Positions 38,171-46,987 of a DNA stretch of 64,000 bases are shown piece after piece (within the stretch, counting starts at the first letter, position 1; each line of letters starts with the position of its first letter). Origin of the DNA: Aeromicrobium choanae. Lineage in GTDB: Bacteria > Actinomycetota > Actinomycetes > Propionibacteriales > Nocardioidaceae. Under the pieces are notes generated by a model. The model was not told the DNA's origin. It was given only the letters and a program-made list of their open reading frames with translations, and made no database searches. The translations under genes and the position numbers were made by a program. Location of the stretch: the NCBI RefSeq assembly GCF_900167475.1, contig NZ_LT796768.1, positions 1,302,001 through 1,366,000 on the forward strand, in the 5' to 3' direction.

Positions 38171-40716
38171 GCCTCGGCGCGTTTGTCGACACCTGGCGTG
38201 CCTTCGCGGCCGCCTGGGACGCAGCACGGGGCACCGACGACTCCAGAGCCCAGGCGATGCTCGACCATGTGCTCGCTGAAGGACTTCCGGAACTGGCGGA
38301 CCCCGACCGAGCGTCTGACGAGGTCGTCCTCGCCTGCGAGATCGCCCTGGTCAAGAGTGCGAGGGCGCTGGACGTCAAGGCCTACCGCGCCATATTCCCT
38401 GCGAGTAAGAGCGTCCAGAGGGCTCCCTACAAGCACTTCTGCACCTCCGGGTGGAAGCAGCTGATCAACCCTCGCATCGACTTCGATGCTTGGTGGTACT
38501 GGAGCGAACACCTCGACCCGACGCGCGACGACGTCAATCCGCTCGTCCACCACCTGGCCGCCGGACAGCACGCCTGCCTGCCCACCCTTCCACCCGCTTC
38601 CGAACTACGGCCGCCGACGTCCTTCGAGCCGGACGAGCCCGTGCGTCGGGTCTGCCTCTTCGCGGGCTACGACCCCGACGGGATCATCGACGACTACGTG
38701 GTCGACTACGTCACCGAGCTGTCGCGCCACGCCGACGTGTACTTCCTCACCGACGCCACCGTGAGCCCCGGCGAACTGGAGAAGCTCTCGGCCGTGACGA
38801 GCGGGGCATGGGCGATCCGCCACGGCCGCTACGACTTCGGCTCGTGGTCGCTGCTTGCCCGCGATCTCGTCGGGTGGGACGTGCTCGAGACCTACGACGA
38901 GGTGCTGTTCGCAAACGACAGCGCCTACCTGCTCAGGCCATTGGACGAGGTGTTCGCGACCATGTCGGCCCGCAGCGCCGACTGGTGGGGCATACACGCC
39001 ACGAAGCGCCCCTACTCGCGGGACAGCGGCGACGAGGCACCACTACCGTTGGTCGAGGCAAAGCGGCGTTGGCGCGCGGCCAACGCGATCGATCCGATCG
39101 ATCATCTGCACTTGAGCTCGTACTTCTTGGCCTTCCGCCGCCCGGTGATCGCCGACGAGGGCTTCCGGCGGCGGCTCGACGCGGTGACGACCGAGAGGTC
39201 CAAGTCGCTGGTCATCGTCAAGTACGAGGTGGGGCTGAGCCGCTACCTGCTCACCCGCGGATTCGATGTCGACACCTATGTCGATGGGCTCTATCCCTAC
39301 TTGCCCGTCTACACCTCCGACTACTGGAGCCTCGTGGAGCAGGGATTCCCCTTGCTCAAGCGCAACCTCATCACCGAGAATCCCCGGCGGATGCCCGGTC
39401 TGGCGACGTGGAAGCACCAGATCAGCCAGCGAGTGCCGAGCGCCAAGGTCGACCTGTACGAGCACAATCTCCTGCGGGTGAGCGCTGACGATCACCTCCA
39501 ACGCAGCCTGTCTGTCGAGGCACGATCGGACGGGACGATCGACTACCAGGACCCGCTGTCCTGGCCGCGTCTTCGACAGGAGGACGAAGGGACGCCGACG
39601 TACGACCACTGGTGGGCCTTCCCGGTGTGCGCGTATGACCACACGCTCGGAGGCAACGAGCGCGCTGTCTTCGAGTACGTCCGCGACGATCCGTCGATCA
39701 AGAAGGTCATCCTCACTCGATCCCGCCGCGTCGACCTCGCCGGCGAGAACGTCGTGGTCGTGCCTTTGATGAGCCGTGCAGGTCAGGAGCATTTGATCCG
39801 GTCACGCCAGATCTTCGTCAAGCACGGACCGCAGATCAACGGTCACTGGCCCGTGTCGCCACTGACTCACAACTTCATCAACCTCTGGCACGGAATTCCC
39901 CTCAAGCGCTTCGGGTCGGCGTCGACCGCCGTCACTCGCGACCTGGAGCGAACCTTCCTTCGAAACAACGGCGGGTCGCGCGCGGTGATCGCCTCCAGTC
40001 GGATGGACCAATTGGCGATGACCTCTGCCTTCTGGCCGTTGTCCTACACCGAAATCTGGAACACCGGACTACCACGCAACGATTTCGTCACGTGCGACGC
40101 TGACCGACTCCCGCCCGACTTGCGCGAGACAGAGCAGCGCCTGCGCGGCGAGGTCGGAGACCGGCGGCTGGTGATGTTCCTCCCCACGTTCAAGGACGCG
40201 CAGGCCGAGGCATACTACCGATTCACCGATGCTGACCTCGAGCGCTTGGCCGACTGGATGGATCGTCACGGCGCGGTCCTCGGCGTACGTGAGCACATGG
40301 CAGATCAGGCTGGCACCTACTGGCACCAGCTGGCACCGCTGGGCTCACTCGACCTGTCGAGCCGCAGGTACCCTGATCTGGAAGTGCTTTACCGGGTCGC
40401 GTCGGGTCTGATCAGCGACTACTCCAGTTGTCTGGTCGACTTCATGCTCACTGGACGGCCCTTGGCGAGCTTTGCCTACGACCTCGATCACTACGCGAAC
40501 CGAGAGCGCGGACTCTTCTACGACTTGGAACGCGTCCTTCCCGGCCCCGTCTGCCGCGACTTCGACGAGTTGGCCGCAGCGCTGGACGGCTTTTTCGACG
40601 AACCCGACCCCACCATGGCCGAGGAACACGCTTGGCGACGCCGCATCTTCCACGATCATGCTGATGCTGGATCAGCTGCGCGGGTGGTCGGGCGCGTCAA
40701 GTCGCTCTACGACTAG
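38167..40716 (+). CDS. RgpF-type glycosyltransferase fused to TagF-like CDP-glycerol glycerophosphotransferase
   Basis: 849 residues; likely a cytoplasmic-face enzyme that adds sugar and polyol-phosphate units to a wall polymer. The N-terminal repeat module is about 70-150 (HFCTSGWKQLI, FDAWWYWSEHLDP). The RgpF-like domain is about 160-440 (VCLFAGYDPDGII, AIRHGRYDFGSWSLLARDLVGW). The TagF-like domain is about 510-845 with an intact active site: HGIPLK with His575, REH with His710, and SDYSSCLVDF at 750-759. The ATG overlaps the upstream stop (ATGA) with AAGAGG eight bases before it. It is convergent with the methyltransferase-kinase gene. Confidence 0.85.
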   Translation: MSLGAFVDTWRAFAAAWDAARGTDDSRAQAMLDHVLAEGLPELADPDRASDEVVLACEIALVKSARALDVKAYRAIFPASKSVQRAPYKHFCTSGWKQLINPRIDFDAWWYWSEHLDPTRDDVNPLVHHLAAGQHACLPTLPPASELRPPTSFEPDEPVRRVCLFAGYDPDGIIDDYVVDYVTELSRHADVYFLTDATVSPGELEKLSAVTSGAWAIRHGRYDFGSWSLLARDLVGWDVLETYDEVLFANDSAYLLRPLDEVFATMSARSADWWGIHATKRPYSRDSGDEAPLPLVEAKRRWRAANAIDPIDHLHLSSYFLAFRRPVIADEGFRRRLDAVTTERSKSLVIVKYEVGLSRYLLTRGFDVDTYVDGLYPYLPVYTSDYWSLVEQGFPLLKRNLITENPRRMPGLATWKHQISQRVPSAKVDLYEHNLLRVSADDHLQRSLSVEARSDGTIDYQDPLSWPRLRQEDEGTPTYDHWWAFPVCAYDHTLGGNERAVFEYVRDDPSIKKVILTRSRRVDLAGENVVVVPLMSRAGQEHLIRSRQIFVKHGPQINGHWPVSPLTHNFINLWHGIPLKRFGSASTAVTRDLERTFLRNNGGSRAVIASSRMDQLAMTSAFWPLSYTEIWNTGLPRNDFVTCDADRLPPDLRETEQRLRGEVGDRRLVMFLPTFKDAQAEAYYRFTDADLERLADWMDRHGAVLGVREHMADQAGTYWHQLAPLGSLDLSSRRYPDLEVLYRVASGLISDYSSCLVDFMLTGRPLASFAYDLDHYANRERGLFYDLERVLPGPVCRDFDELAAALDGFFDEPDPTMAEEHAWRRRIFHDHADAGSAARVVGRVKSLYD

Positions 40717-40729
40717 ATGCGGGCGGCGC

Positions 40730-42622
40730 TCACTTGATGCGGAACGTCCGCCTGATCCTCCGTGCGGCACGAAACGCACGGGAGGACTGCACGCTCAGGA
40801 GCTCGGCGCGAGTCTGACTCAGTTTCTGACGCAGTCTCGCCACCTTCTGCCGCTCGGCCACGAGAGCGTCCTTGCGCGCACGGGCCCGCTGCCTGAGTGC
40901 ATCGAGCTTGGCCGACATGACCGAGGCAGCCTTCAATAGGCGGTCTCGCTCGGACACAGCGTTGTCGTGGTCGTGGTGCAGGCGACGACCCAGAGGTGAC
41001 GCCCACACGCTCCGGTCGTGCAGAACGACGAGTGCGTCACGAGCCTCGTGGGTCGCCCTGGGTCCGAGATGGCGAACCGTTACCGCGGCCTGAAAGGCTG
41101 CTTCATCCTCCAGGAACCGAGAGACTCGCGTCGCATCCATGGTGATGTCGAGCAGGCTCGCCAGTTGCCGGAAGACGTCGCCGATGGTGGTGGCTGGAGC
41201 CCAGAGCTCTGGCGCGGTGTCCTTCATCACCGTGTGCGCCATCCAGAACAGCCCGCGATCCACCACCTGCTCGATTGGGGCGTCAGCGTGGAACTCGTCA
41301 TCGATGAATGTCAGCTCCCCGTCGTCAGCGACGATGAGGTTGGTCGGGATCAAGTCCAGGGGAGCCACATGGTTGGCATTCATGTAAGCGTCCACGAGCG
41401 ACACCCACTGGCGTAACATCGCCCGCCGCTCGGCTTCGTCGGACCGAAGAAACACCTCGAGGAAGCTCGTCCCGCTCGCGTAGTCCCACGTCGTCATCCC
41501 TCGCGAGATCATCGGCCCCGGCACGTCGGCGTAGGTGCGTTCGATCTTGACCCCATCCGGAGTCGCATGCACGATGCTCGTCGCGGTGTACTCGCGGCGC
41601 CGGTCGATGGAGAAGTACACGGCCAAGCGATCCTCGGGCCACAACGTCGCGTCGGCATCAGTGGCGGTGGCGATGATGAGGAACGAATTGGGAAAGTGAG
41701 CTGCGACCCCGTCGCGGACGAGTTCGCGCCACAGTCTTCTCTCGCTCGCCAGCGGCAAGGACCGGGTACCCGCGAACCGGCTGGGAAATGAAGGGAGATC
41801 CTCGATCAGCGATGGCACCTTCACAGACATCGCCACTGGGTCGAACACGGTCCGCGTGTGCTTGTAGTCCGGGAACACCGAGTAGACACGGGGGAAGAGT
41901 CCCGCCGCGGAGATCAGCTCCGACAGTCCTTGGAGGCTGAAGGTCCGTGCAGGCGTCCCGCGAGGGTAGTCCTCCAGCGAGTCGAAGATCCGCCCGCTGT
42001 GGTCCTCGCCCGCGCCGGTCAGATACTTGACGCCGAGCTTGTTCTCGATGGCCACGACCAACTGACCACCGGGAACCAATCGCGCCCGACATCCCTCGAG
42101 AAACGCGACGTAGGCGGCTGGGTCGGCCGCGCCGTCTGCCACGTACTCCAGCACGCCGACGACCACAACGACGTCATAGGCGGGTTCAGTCGGGACGTCC
42201 TCGAGCGTGCCCGCGAACACCTCCACGTGCGGTTGATCCCGAGTGCGCTCGCGCCCGACGCGCGCCCTCATCGGCACCGGCTCGACGGCATCGACTAGCG
42301 AGGCAACCTCTCCCAGATAACGCGTCAAGGGTCCACACCCCGAACCGATCTCCAGGACTTTCGCGGTGGCCGGGATATCGACGGACCTCAAGATGTTCGC
42401 CCGAGCGGGGTGCGTGTGATATTGCTGTGCCCAACCCGAGGCCTCAGCCAGCATCTCCGCGCTGTCCGAGCTGATGTCGGTGCTCTGACGGACGATGTCC
42501 AACAGGCGGTTCTCCGCACCATCCCGGTACGGGATGTCGGAATCAGCCCGCAGCATGCGGACCCCGTCTCGGACTTCGTGCTGTCCACCGCGCAGTGGCG
42601 TGGTGGGTACCGGTGACGTCAT
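40730..42622 (-). CDS. Methyltransferase-kinase-coiled-coil protein, WbdD-like architecture
   Basis: 630 residues in three parts. A class I SAM methyltransferase is at about 75-320 (motif I VLEIGSGCGPLT at 89-100, ARLVPGGQLVVAIENK later). A kinase-like segment is at about 330-470 with a catalytic-loop-like HVAPLDLIPTNLIV (Asp423, Asn428) and metal-site-like FIDDEF (Asp441, Asp442). A coiled coil is at about 555-612, ending in a basic tail (RRIRRTFRIK). This order is that of WbdD, which caps and measures bacterial O-antigen chains. I infer, but cannot prove, a chain-capping role for the polymer made by the convergent genes. ATG at 42622 is chosen over TTG three bases earlier. Confidence 0.68.
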   Translation of the reverse strand: MTSPVPTTPLRGGQHEVRDGVRMLRADSDIPYRDGAENRLLDIVRQSTDISSDSAEMLAEASGWAQQYHTHPARANILRSVDIPATAKVLEIGSGCGPLTRYLGEVASLVDAVEPVPMRARVGRERTRDQPHVEVFAGTLEDVPTEPAYDVVVVVGVLEYVADGAADPAAYVAFLEGCRARLVPGGQLVVAIENKLGVKYLTGAGEDHSGRIFDSLEDYPRGTPARTFSLQGLSELISAAGLFPRVYSVFPDYKHTRTVFDPVAMSVKVPSLIEDLPSFPSRFAGTRSLPLASERRLWRELVRDGVAAHFPNSFLIIATATDADATLWPEDRLAVYFSIDRRREYTATSIVHATPDGVKIERTYADVPGPMISRGMTTWDYASGTSFLEVFLRSDEAERRAMLRQWVSLVDAYMNANHVAPLDLIPTNLIVADDGELTFIDDEFHADAPIEQVVDRGLFWMAHTVMKDTAPELWAPATTIGDVFRQLASLLDITMDATRVSRFLEDEAAFQAAVTVRHLGPRATHEARDALVVLHDRSVWASPLGRRLHHDHDNAVSERDRLLKAASVMSAKLDALRQRARARKDALVAERQKVARLRQKLSQTRAELLSVQSSRAFRAARRIRRTFRIK

Positions 42623-42683
42623 CAACTCTGCTCTCGATCGAAGGGATAGGGCCGCCGAGCCCCGGAGCGGCCCGGCCGTGCGA

Positions 42684-44246
42684 TCAGTCGATCTCGCGCT
42701 TGAGGATCTTGCCCGTCGCGGTCATCGGCAGCGAGTCGCGGAACTCCACGATGCGCGGGTACTTGTACTGCGCGAACTCGCCCTTGGCCCACTCGCGCAG
42801 CTCGGCCTCGGTGGTGGCGTCGTCGGCGTTCTTGACCACGACCGCCTTGATCTCCTCGCCGTGCGACTCGTGCGGGACGCCGATGACGGCGACCAGCGAC
42901 ACCGCCGGGTGCGTCATCAGCACCTCCTCCAGCTCGCGCGGGTACACGTTGTAGCCGCCGCGGATGATCATGTCCTTGCTGCGGTCGACGATGTAGAAGT
43001 AGTCGTCGTCGTCCTTGCGCGCGAGGTCGCCCGTGCGGAACCACTCGCCGTGGATCGCCTCGGCGGTGGCGGCGGGGCGGTTGTAGTAGCCCTTCATGAT
43101 GCCGTGGCCCTTGATGGCGATCTCGCCGATCGCCTCGGGGTCGTGGGCCAGGTCGGACCAGTCGTCGTTGATGAGCTTGAGCTCGACGCCCTCGACGGCC
43201 CGGCCGATCGAGCCGACGCGGACGGGCTCGCCACGGACACCGAACGAGGCGACCGGCGACGTCTCGGACAGGCCGTAGCCCTCCTGGATGACGATGCCGA
43301 ACTTCTCCTCGAACTGGCGGTGGATGTCGACGGGCAGCGCCGCGCCACCGGACGCGGCGACGCGCAGGGTCGCCGCGATCGCCTCGACGTCGACGCCGCC
43401 GTCGGACTGCGCCAGGGCCTGCAGCAGGCCCCAGTACATCGTCGGGACGCCGGCGAAGAAGGTGATCTTCTCCTTGAGCAGCAGCGCCAGCGCGGCGTCG
43501 GGCTCGAAGCGCGGCAGGTAGACGATCGTGCCGCCGAACAGGATCGCGGTGTTCTGGATGACGCTCTGGCCGAAGATGTGGAACAGCGGCAGCACGGCGA
43601 GGTAGGTGTCGGGGTCGCTCTCGTCGGCGCCGAACAGCGACGGGCCGAGGCCGGCGTTGGCCCGCAGGTTGCGGTGCATCAGCTCGGCGCCCTTGGGCTG
43701 GCCCGTGGTGCCCGACGTGTAGAGGATGACCGCGGTGTCGTCGTCGTCGCGCTCGACCGTGGTGAACTCGGGCGACTGCTGCGCCACGAGCGGGCCGTAG
43801 AACTCCGGCGCCTCCATGGGCTCGGGCGCGGCCGAGTCGAGCTTGATGAGGAAGAACTCCTTGCAGCCCTCGACCTGGTTGAAGCCGGCCCAGGCGCGGT
43901 CGCCGATCGGCAGGTCGGGGGTGCCCTCGAACGCGAAGAAGGCCACGGCGTCGGAGTCGTCGAGGTGGTAGGCGACCTCACGCTCGGACAGCAGCACGTT
44001 CAGCGGGACGACCGTCGCGCCGGCCTTGAGGATGCCGAAGTAGACGATCGTGAAGTACGGCAGGTTCGGGATCGAGATCGCGACCTTGTCGCCGGGCTTG
44101 ATCCCCCGCGAGACCAGCAGGTTCGCGACCTGGTTGGCGGCACCGTTGACCTGCGCGTAGCTCAGGCGCGTGTCGCCGAAGACGATGGCGGTGCGCTCCG
44201 GGTACTTCGCGGTCGTGTCGTCGAGGATGGCGGCGAGGTTGGTCAC
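42684..44246 (-). CDS. Long-chain fatty-acid-CoA ligase (AMP-binding)
   Basis: Activates a carboxylic acid, probably a fatty acid, to acyl-AMP and then acyl-CoA; 520 residues. The A3 phosphate-binding motif is LYTSGTTGQPKGAELMHRN near residue 175. GYGLSETSPVAS is near 315, the hinge GEWFRTGDLARKDDDDYFYIVDRSKDMI near 400, and the catalytic Lys lies in TATGKILKRE at the C-terminus. The GTG at 44246 follows AGAAGG. The palindrome at 44277-44293 lies in its promoter. The substrate chain length cannot be read. Confidence 0.92.
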   Translation of the reverse strand: MTNLAAILDDTTAKYPERTAIVFGDTRLSYAQVNGAANQVANLLVSRGIKPGDKVAISIPNLPYFTIVYFGILKAGATVVPLNVLLSEREVAYHLDDSDAVAFFAFEGTPDLPIGDRAWAGFNQVEGCKEFFLIKLDSAAPEPMEAPEFYGPLVAQQSPEFTTVERDDDDTAVILYTSGTTGQPKGAELMHRNLRANAGLGPSLFGADESDPDTYLAVLPLFHIFGQSVIQNTAILFGGTIVYLPRFEPDAALALLLKEKITFFAGVPTMYWGLLQALAQSDGGVDVEAIAATLRVAASGGAALPVDIHRQFEEKFGIVIQEGYGLSETSPVASFGVRGEPVRVGSIGRAVEGVELKLINDDWSDLAHDPEAIGEIAIKGHGIMKGYYNRPAATAEAIHGEWFRTGDLARKDDDDYFYIVDRSKDMIIRGGYNVYPRELEEVLMTHPAVSLVAVIGVPHESHGEEIKAVVVKNADDATTEAELREWAKGEFAQYKYPRIVEFRDSLPMTATGKILKREID

Positions 44247-44276
44247 GGTGCCTTCTTTCGGGGGGTGTGTCCTCAG

Positions 44277-44293
44277 TTACATCGACACTGTAA
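44277..44293 (-). promoter_or_regulatory. Palindromic operator candidate TTACA-N7-TGTAA in the acyl-CoA ligase promoter
   Basis: The inverted repeat TTACA (44277-44281) and TGTAA (44289-44293) lies about 31-47 bases before the GTG. Minus-strand TACAGT (44292-44287), inside one arm, is a possible -10, so a bound regulator would occlude polymerase. The regulator is unknown; a fatty-acid-responsive TetR or GntR protein would fit the gene's function. Confidence 0.45.
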
Positions 44294-44330
44294 TCGAGGG
44301 CCGGCAGGGTGCGAACACCCTGCCCATCCC

Positions 44331-45191
44331 TCACCAGGTCAGGCCGGTGAGCCTCTCGTAGGCCTCGATGTACCGCTCGCGGGTGCGCTCGACGATCTCG
44401 TCGGGCAGGCGCGGCGGGGGCGTGTCGGAGGCGCGGTCCCATCCCGACTCGGCCGAGGTCAGCCAGTCGCGGACGAACTGCTTGTCGTAGCTGGGCTGGG
44501 CCTGGCCGGGCACGTACCGGTCGGCGGGCCAGAAGCGCGACGAGTCGGGCGTGAGCACCTCGTCGGCCAGGACGATGGTGCCGTCGGGGCGGGCACCGAA
44601 CTCGAGCTTCGTGTCGGCCAGGATGATCCCCCGCTCGCGGGCGATCTCCTCGGCGCGGCCGTAGACCGCGAGCGTGAGGTCGCGCAGGCGCTCGGCCATC
44701 TCGACGCCGACGGTCTCCACGATCGCCTCGAAGGAGACGTTCTCGTCGTGCTCGCCGAGGTCGGCCTTCGTGGCGGGCGTGAAGATCGGCGCGTCCAGGC
44801 GCGAGCCGTCGACGAGTCCGTCGGGCAGCGGGATGCCGCACACGGCGCCCGTCTCGCGGTAGTCGATCAGTCCCGAGCCGGTGAGGTAGCCGCGGGCGAC
44901 GCACTCGACCGGGAACATGTCCAGCCGCTCAACGACCAGCGCGCGCCCCGCCACCTCGGCGGGCACGTCGGTGCTGACGACGTGGTGCGGCACGAGGTCG
45001 GCCAGCTGGTCGAACCACCACAGGCTCATCCGGGTGAGGATCTCGCCCTTGTCGGGGATCCCCGGCTCGAGGATGAAGTCGTACGCGCTCACCCGGTCGG
45101 AGGCGACCATCAGCAGGTGGTCGCCGTACGTGTACAGGTCGCGCACCTTGCCCGAGTGCAGGTGGGTGGCTCCGGGGATCTCCAGCGGCAT
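44331..45191 (-). CDS. purC: Phosphoribosylaminoimidazole-succinocarboxamide synthase (SAICAR synthetase)
   Basis: Joins aspartate to CAIR in purine synthesis; 286 residues of the longer, eukaryote/actinobacterial-type PurC. Conserved stretches are [28 protein letters not shown] at the N-terminus, [12 protein letters not shown] near residue 95, LADTKLEFG near 190 and [15 protein letters not shown] near 207. TAGCCT lies six bases before the ATG at 45191, so the mRNA is probably leaderless. It is separated by 84 bases from the acyl-CoA ligase start. Confidence 0.96.
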   Translation of the reverse strand: MPLEIPGATHLHSGKVRDLYTYGDHLLMVASDRVSAYDFILEPGIPDKGEILTRMSLWWFDQLADLVPHHVVSTDVPAEVAGRALVVERLDMFPVECVARGYLTGSGLIDYRETGAVCGIPLPDGLVDGSRLDAPIFTPATKADLGEHDENVSFEAIVETVGVEMAERLRDLTLAVYGRAEEIARERGIILADTKLEFGARPDGTIVLADEVLTPDSSRFWPADRYVPGQAQPSYDKQFVRDWLTSAESGWDRASDTPPPRLPDEIVERTRERYIEAYERLTGLTW

Positions 45192-45244
45192 GGGATCAGG
45201 CTAGTGGCCTGCCCAGCAGGGCGTTTCCGTGGCAGGCTGTGCCG

Positions 45245-46432
45245 GTGCCATCGACCCGGACCATGACCACGACGCTCCTGGTGTCGGCCCTCGTCGTCTA
45301 CAGCGCGCAGGGGATGCTCGTCCCCGTCCTGGCGCCCGTCACACGGCTCGTCGGCCTCGGAGAGGTCGACCTCGGTGCCGTCATGACGCTGTCGGCGGCG
45401 ATGCTCGTGGTCGCCGGGCCCTGGTGGGGTCGCGAGGTCGACCGGATCGGCGTGCACGCCGTGCTCGTCCGCGGGCTGCTGATCGCCACCGTCGGTGCCG
45501 TCGGCTTCGCCGTGATGACCGAGTTCGCCGCGCGGGAGGAGCTGCCCCGCTGGGTCGTGCTCGGTGCGTTCGCGCTGACGCGCGGCGTGCTCTACGGGCT
45601 GGGCTTCGCGGCCGTCCCGGTGGCGGCGCTGACCTACCTCGCCTCCACGAGCCAGGGCGCGATCGAGCGCACGAAGGCGATGGGCGCGTTCGGCGCGGTG
45701 CAGGGCATCTCGCTGGTCGTCGGGCCCGCCCTCGGCGGCCTCGCGGCGATCGGCGGGCTGCTGCTGCCGGTGTACCTCGCGCCGGTGCTGGTCGGCGCCA
45801 CCCTGGTCGCCGTCTGGCTCCTGCCGGTCCCCGAGCGGCAGGAGCGACCGGAGCGCGAGCGCCTCGGGTTCCGCGATCCGCGCGTGCTGCCGTTCCTGCT
45901 GGCCGGCGGCGCCCTGTTCCTCGGCCTGGCGCTCGTGGAGATCATCCTGGGCTTCCTCGTGCAGGACCGGCTCGGGCTGTCGGACACCGCCACGGCGCAG
46001 GTCGTCGCCGTCGCCGGCGTGCTGATCGGCATCGGCTTCGCGGTGACGCAGGCGTTCGTGGCACCGCGGGTGCCGGGCGGTCCACGCGCGCTGATCGTGG
46101 TCGGCAGCCTCGTCGCGGCGGTCGGCTACACGGGGGCCGTGTACGCCTCGAGCACGGCCACCCTGCTGCCGGCGATGGTCGTCGTGGCGGCGGGGCTGGG
46201 GCTCGCGGTCCCGGGCTACAACGCCGGTGCCACCCTCGCGGTCGAGCCGAGCGAGCACGCCGCCGTCGCGGGCCAGCTCTCGGCGACCGTGGGCCTCACC
46301 TACGTGGCCGGTCCCGTCCTCGGCGCGGGGCTCTACGGGTTCAACGACGTGGCGCCCATCGTCGGCGCCGCGCTGCTGTCGATCGTCGCCGCCGCACTGG
46401 CCGCCGCCCGGCTGCAACCCGTGGCACGATGA
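45245..46432 (+). CDS. MFS transporter
   Basis: 395 residues with about twelve hydrophobic segments and the MFS loop-2 pattern GPWWGREVDRIG near residue 60. Overall it looks like a drug/metabolite exporter with a short central loop rich in Glu and Arg (VPERQERPERERLG, near residue 195). The GTG at 45245 has CAGGCT six bases upstream, resembling the leaderless pattern used by its divergent neighbour purC; a GTG six bases earlier is the alternative. The next gene starts five bases after its stop. Confidence 0.83.
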   Translation: MPSTRTMTTTLLVSALVVYSAQGMLVPVLAPVTRLVGLGEVDLGAVMTLSAAMLVVAGPWWGREVDRIGVHAVLVRGLLIATVGAVGFAVMTEFAAREELPRWVVLGAFALTRGVLYGLGFAAVPVAALTYLASTSQGAIERTKAMGAFGAVQGISLVVGPALGGLAAIGGLLLPVYLAPVLVGATLVAVWLLPVPERQERPERERLGFRDPRVLPFLLAGGALFLGLALVEIILGFLVQDRLGLSDTATAQVVAVAGVLIGIGFAVTQAFVAPRVPGGPRALIVVGSLVAAVGYTGAVYASSTATLLPAMVVVAAGLGLAVPGYNAGATLAVEPSEHAAVAGQLSATVGLTYVAGPVLGAGLYGFNDVAPIVGAALLSIVAAALAAARLQPVAR

Positions 46433-46436
46433 CGCC

Positions 46437-46985
46437 ATGGGCGTCGTGCATCCGGGATCCGAGTTGAATCCGACCAAGGCCGAGCTGCTGGAGGCGTGGC
46501 TGCCGCGCCAGCCGTGGTGGCCTGCCGGTGCGCCGGTTCCCGCTTTCCAGGCCAACTTCCGCTTCGACGATCCCGAGGGCGAGGTGGGGATCGAGGGGTT
46601 CCTGCTGCCGGTCGATGACACGGTCGTCCACGTTCCGCTGACCTACCGCTCTGCACCGCTCGAGGGCGGTGACCTCGTCGGCGAGATGGACCACTCGGCG
46701 CTGGGTCGCCGTTGGGTCTACGACGGCGCGACCGACCCGGTCTACGTCGCCGAGACGACCGCCGTGATCCGCGAGGGCCGCGGCGAGGTCACGATGCTGA
46801 CACCCGACGGCACCCCCATCTCCCGTCGCTCGTTCACCGCGTCGGTGCACGGCAGCGGCTCGGGCGACGGCACGCTCCACGTGGCCCGGGTCGTCGACGC
46901 CCACGCACCCGCGGAGGCCACCGGCCTCCTCACCGCCACCTGGGCTGAGCACGCCGGCCCCGTCGTGCTGGCCTGGCTCGCCTGA
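46437..46985 (+). CDS. Maltokinase N-terminal cap-like domain protein
   Basis: 182 residues. The N-terminal two thirds (LNPTKAELLEAWLPRQPWW, FRFDDPEGEVGIEGF, VPLTYRSAPLEGGDLVGEM, ALGRRWVYDGATDPVYV) matches the small actinobacterial proteins annotated as maltokinase N-cap-like. In Mak/Pep2 this module caps a kinase domain, but here it stands alone with no kinase attached or nearby. The function of the stand-alone form is unknown. The ATG at 46437 lies four bases after the MFS stop. It is convergent with the methyltransferase gene, one base apart. Confidence 0.75.
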   Translation: MGVVHPGSELNPTKAELLEAWLPRQPWWPAGAPVPAFQANFRFDDPEGEVGIEGFLLPVDDTVVHVPLTYRSAPLEGGDLVGEMDHSALGRRWVYDGATDPVYVAETTAVIREGRGEVTMLTPDGTPISRRSFTASVHGSGSGDGTLHVARVVDAHAPAEATGLLTATWAEHAGPVVLAWLA

Positions 46986-46987
46986 GG

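Noticed and set aside
35211..42622. Surface-polymer locus as a recently transferred genomic island
   Set aside because: Codon choice looks somewhat less GC-biased than the neighbours, but I see no tRNA, integrase, transposase or direct repeats at its edges; base composition would have to be computed to claim transfer.
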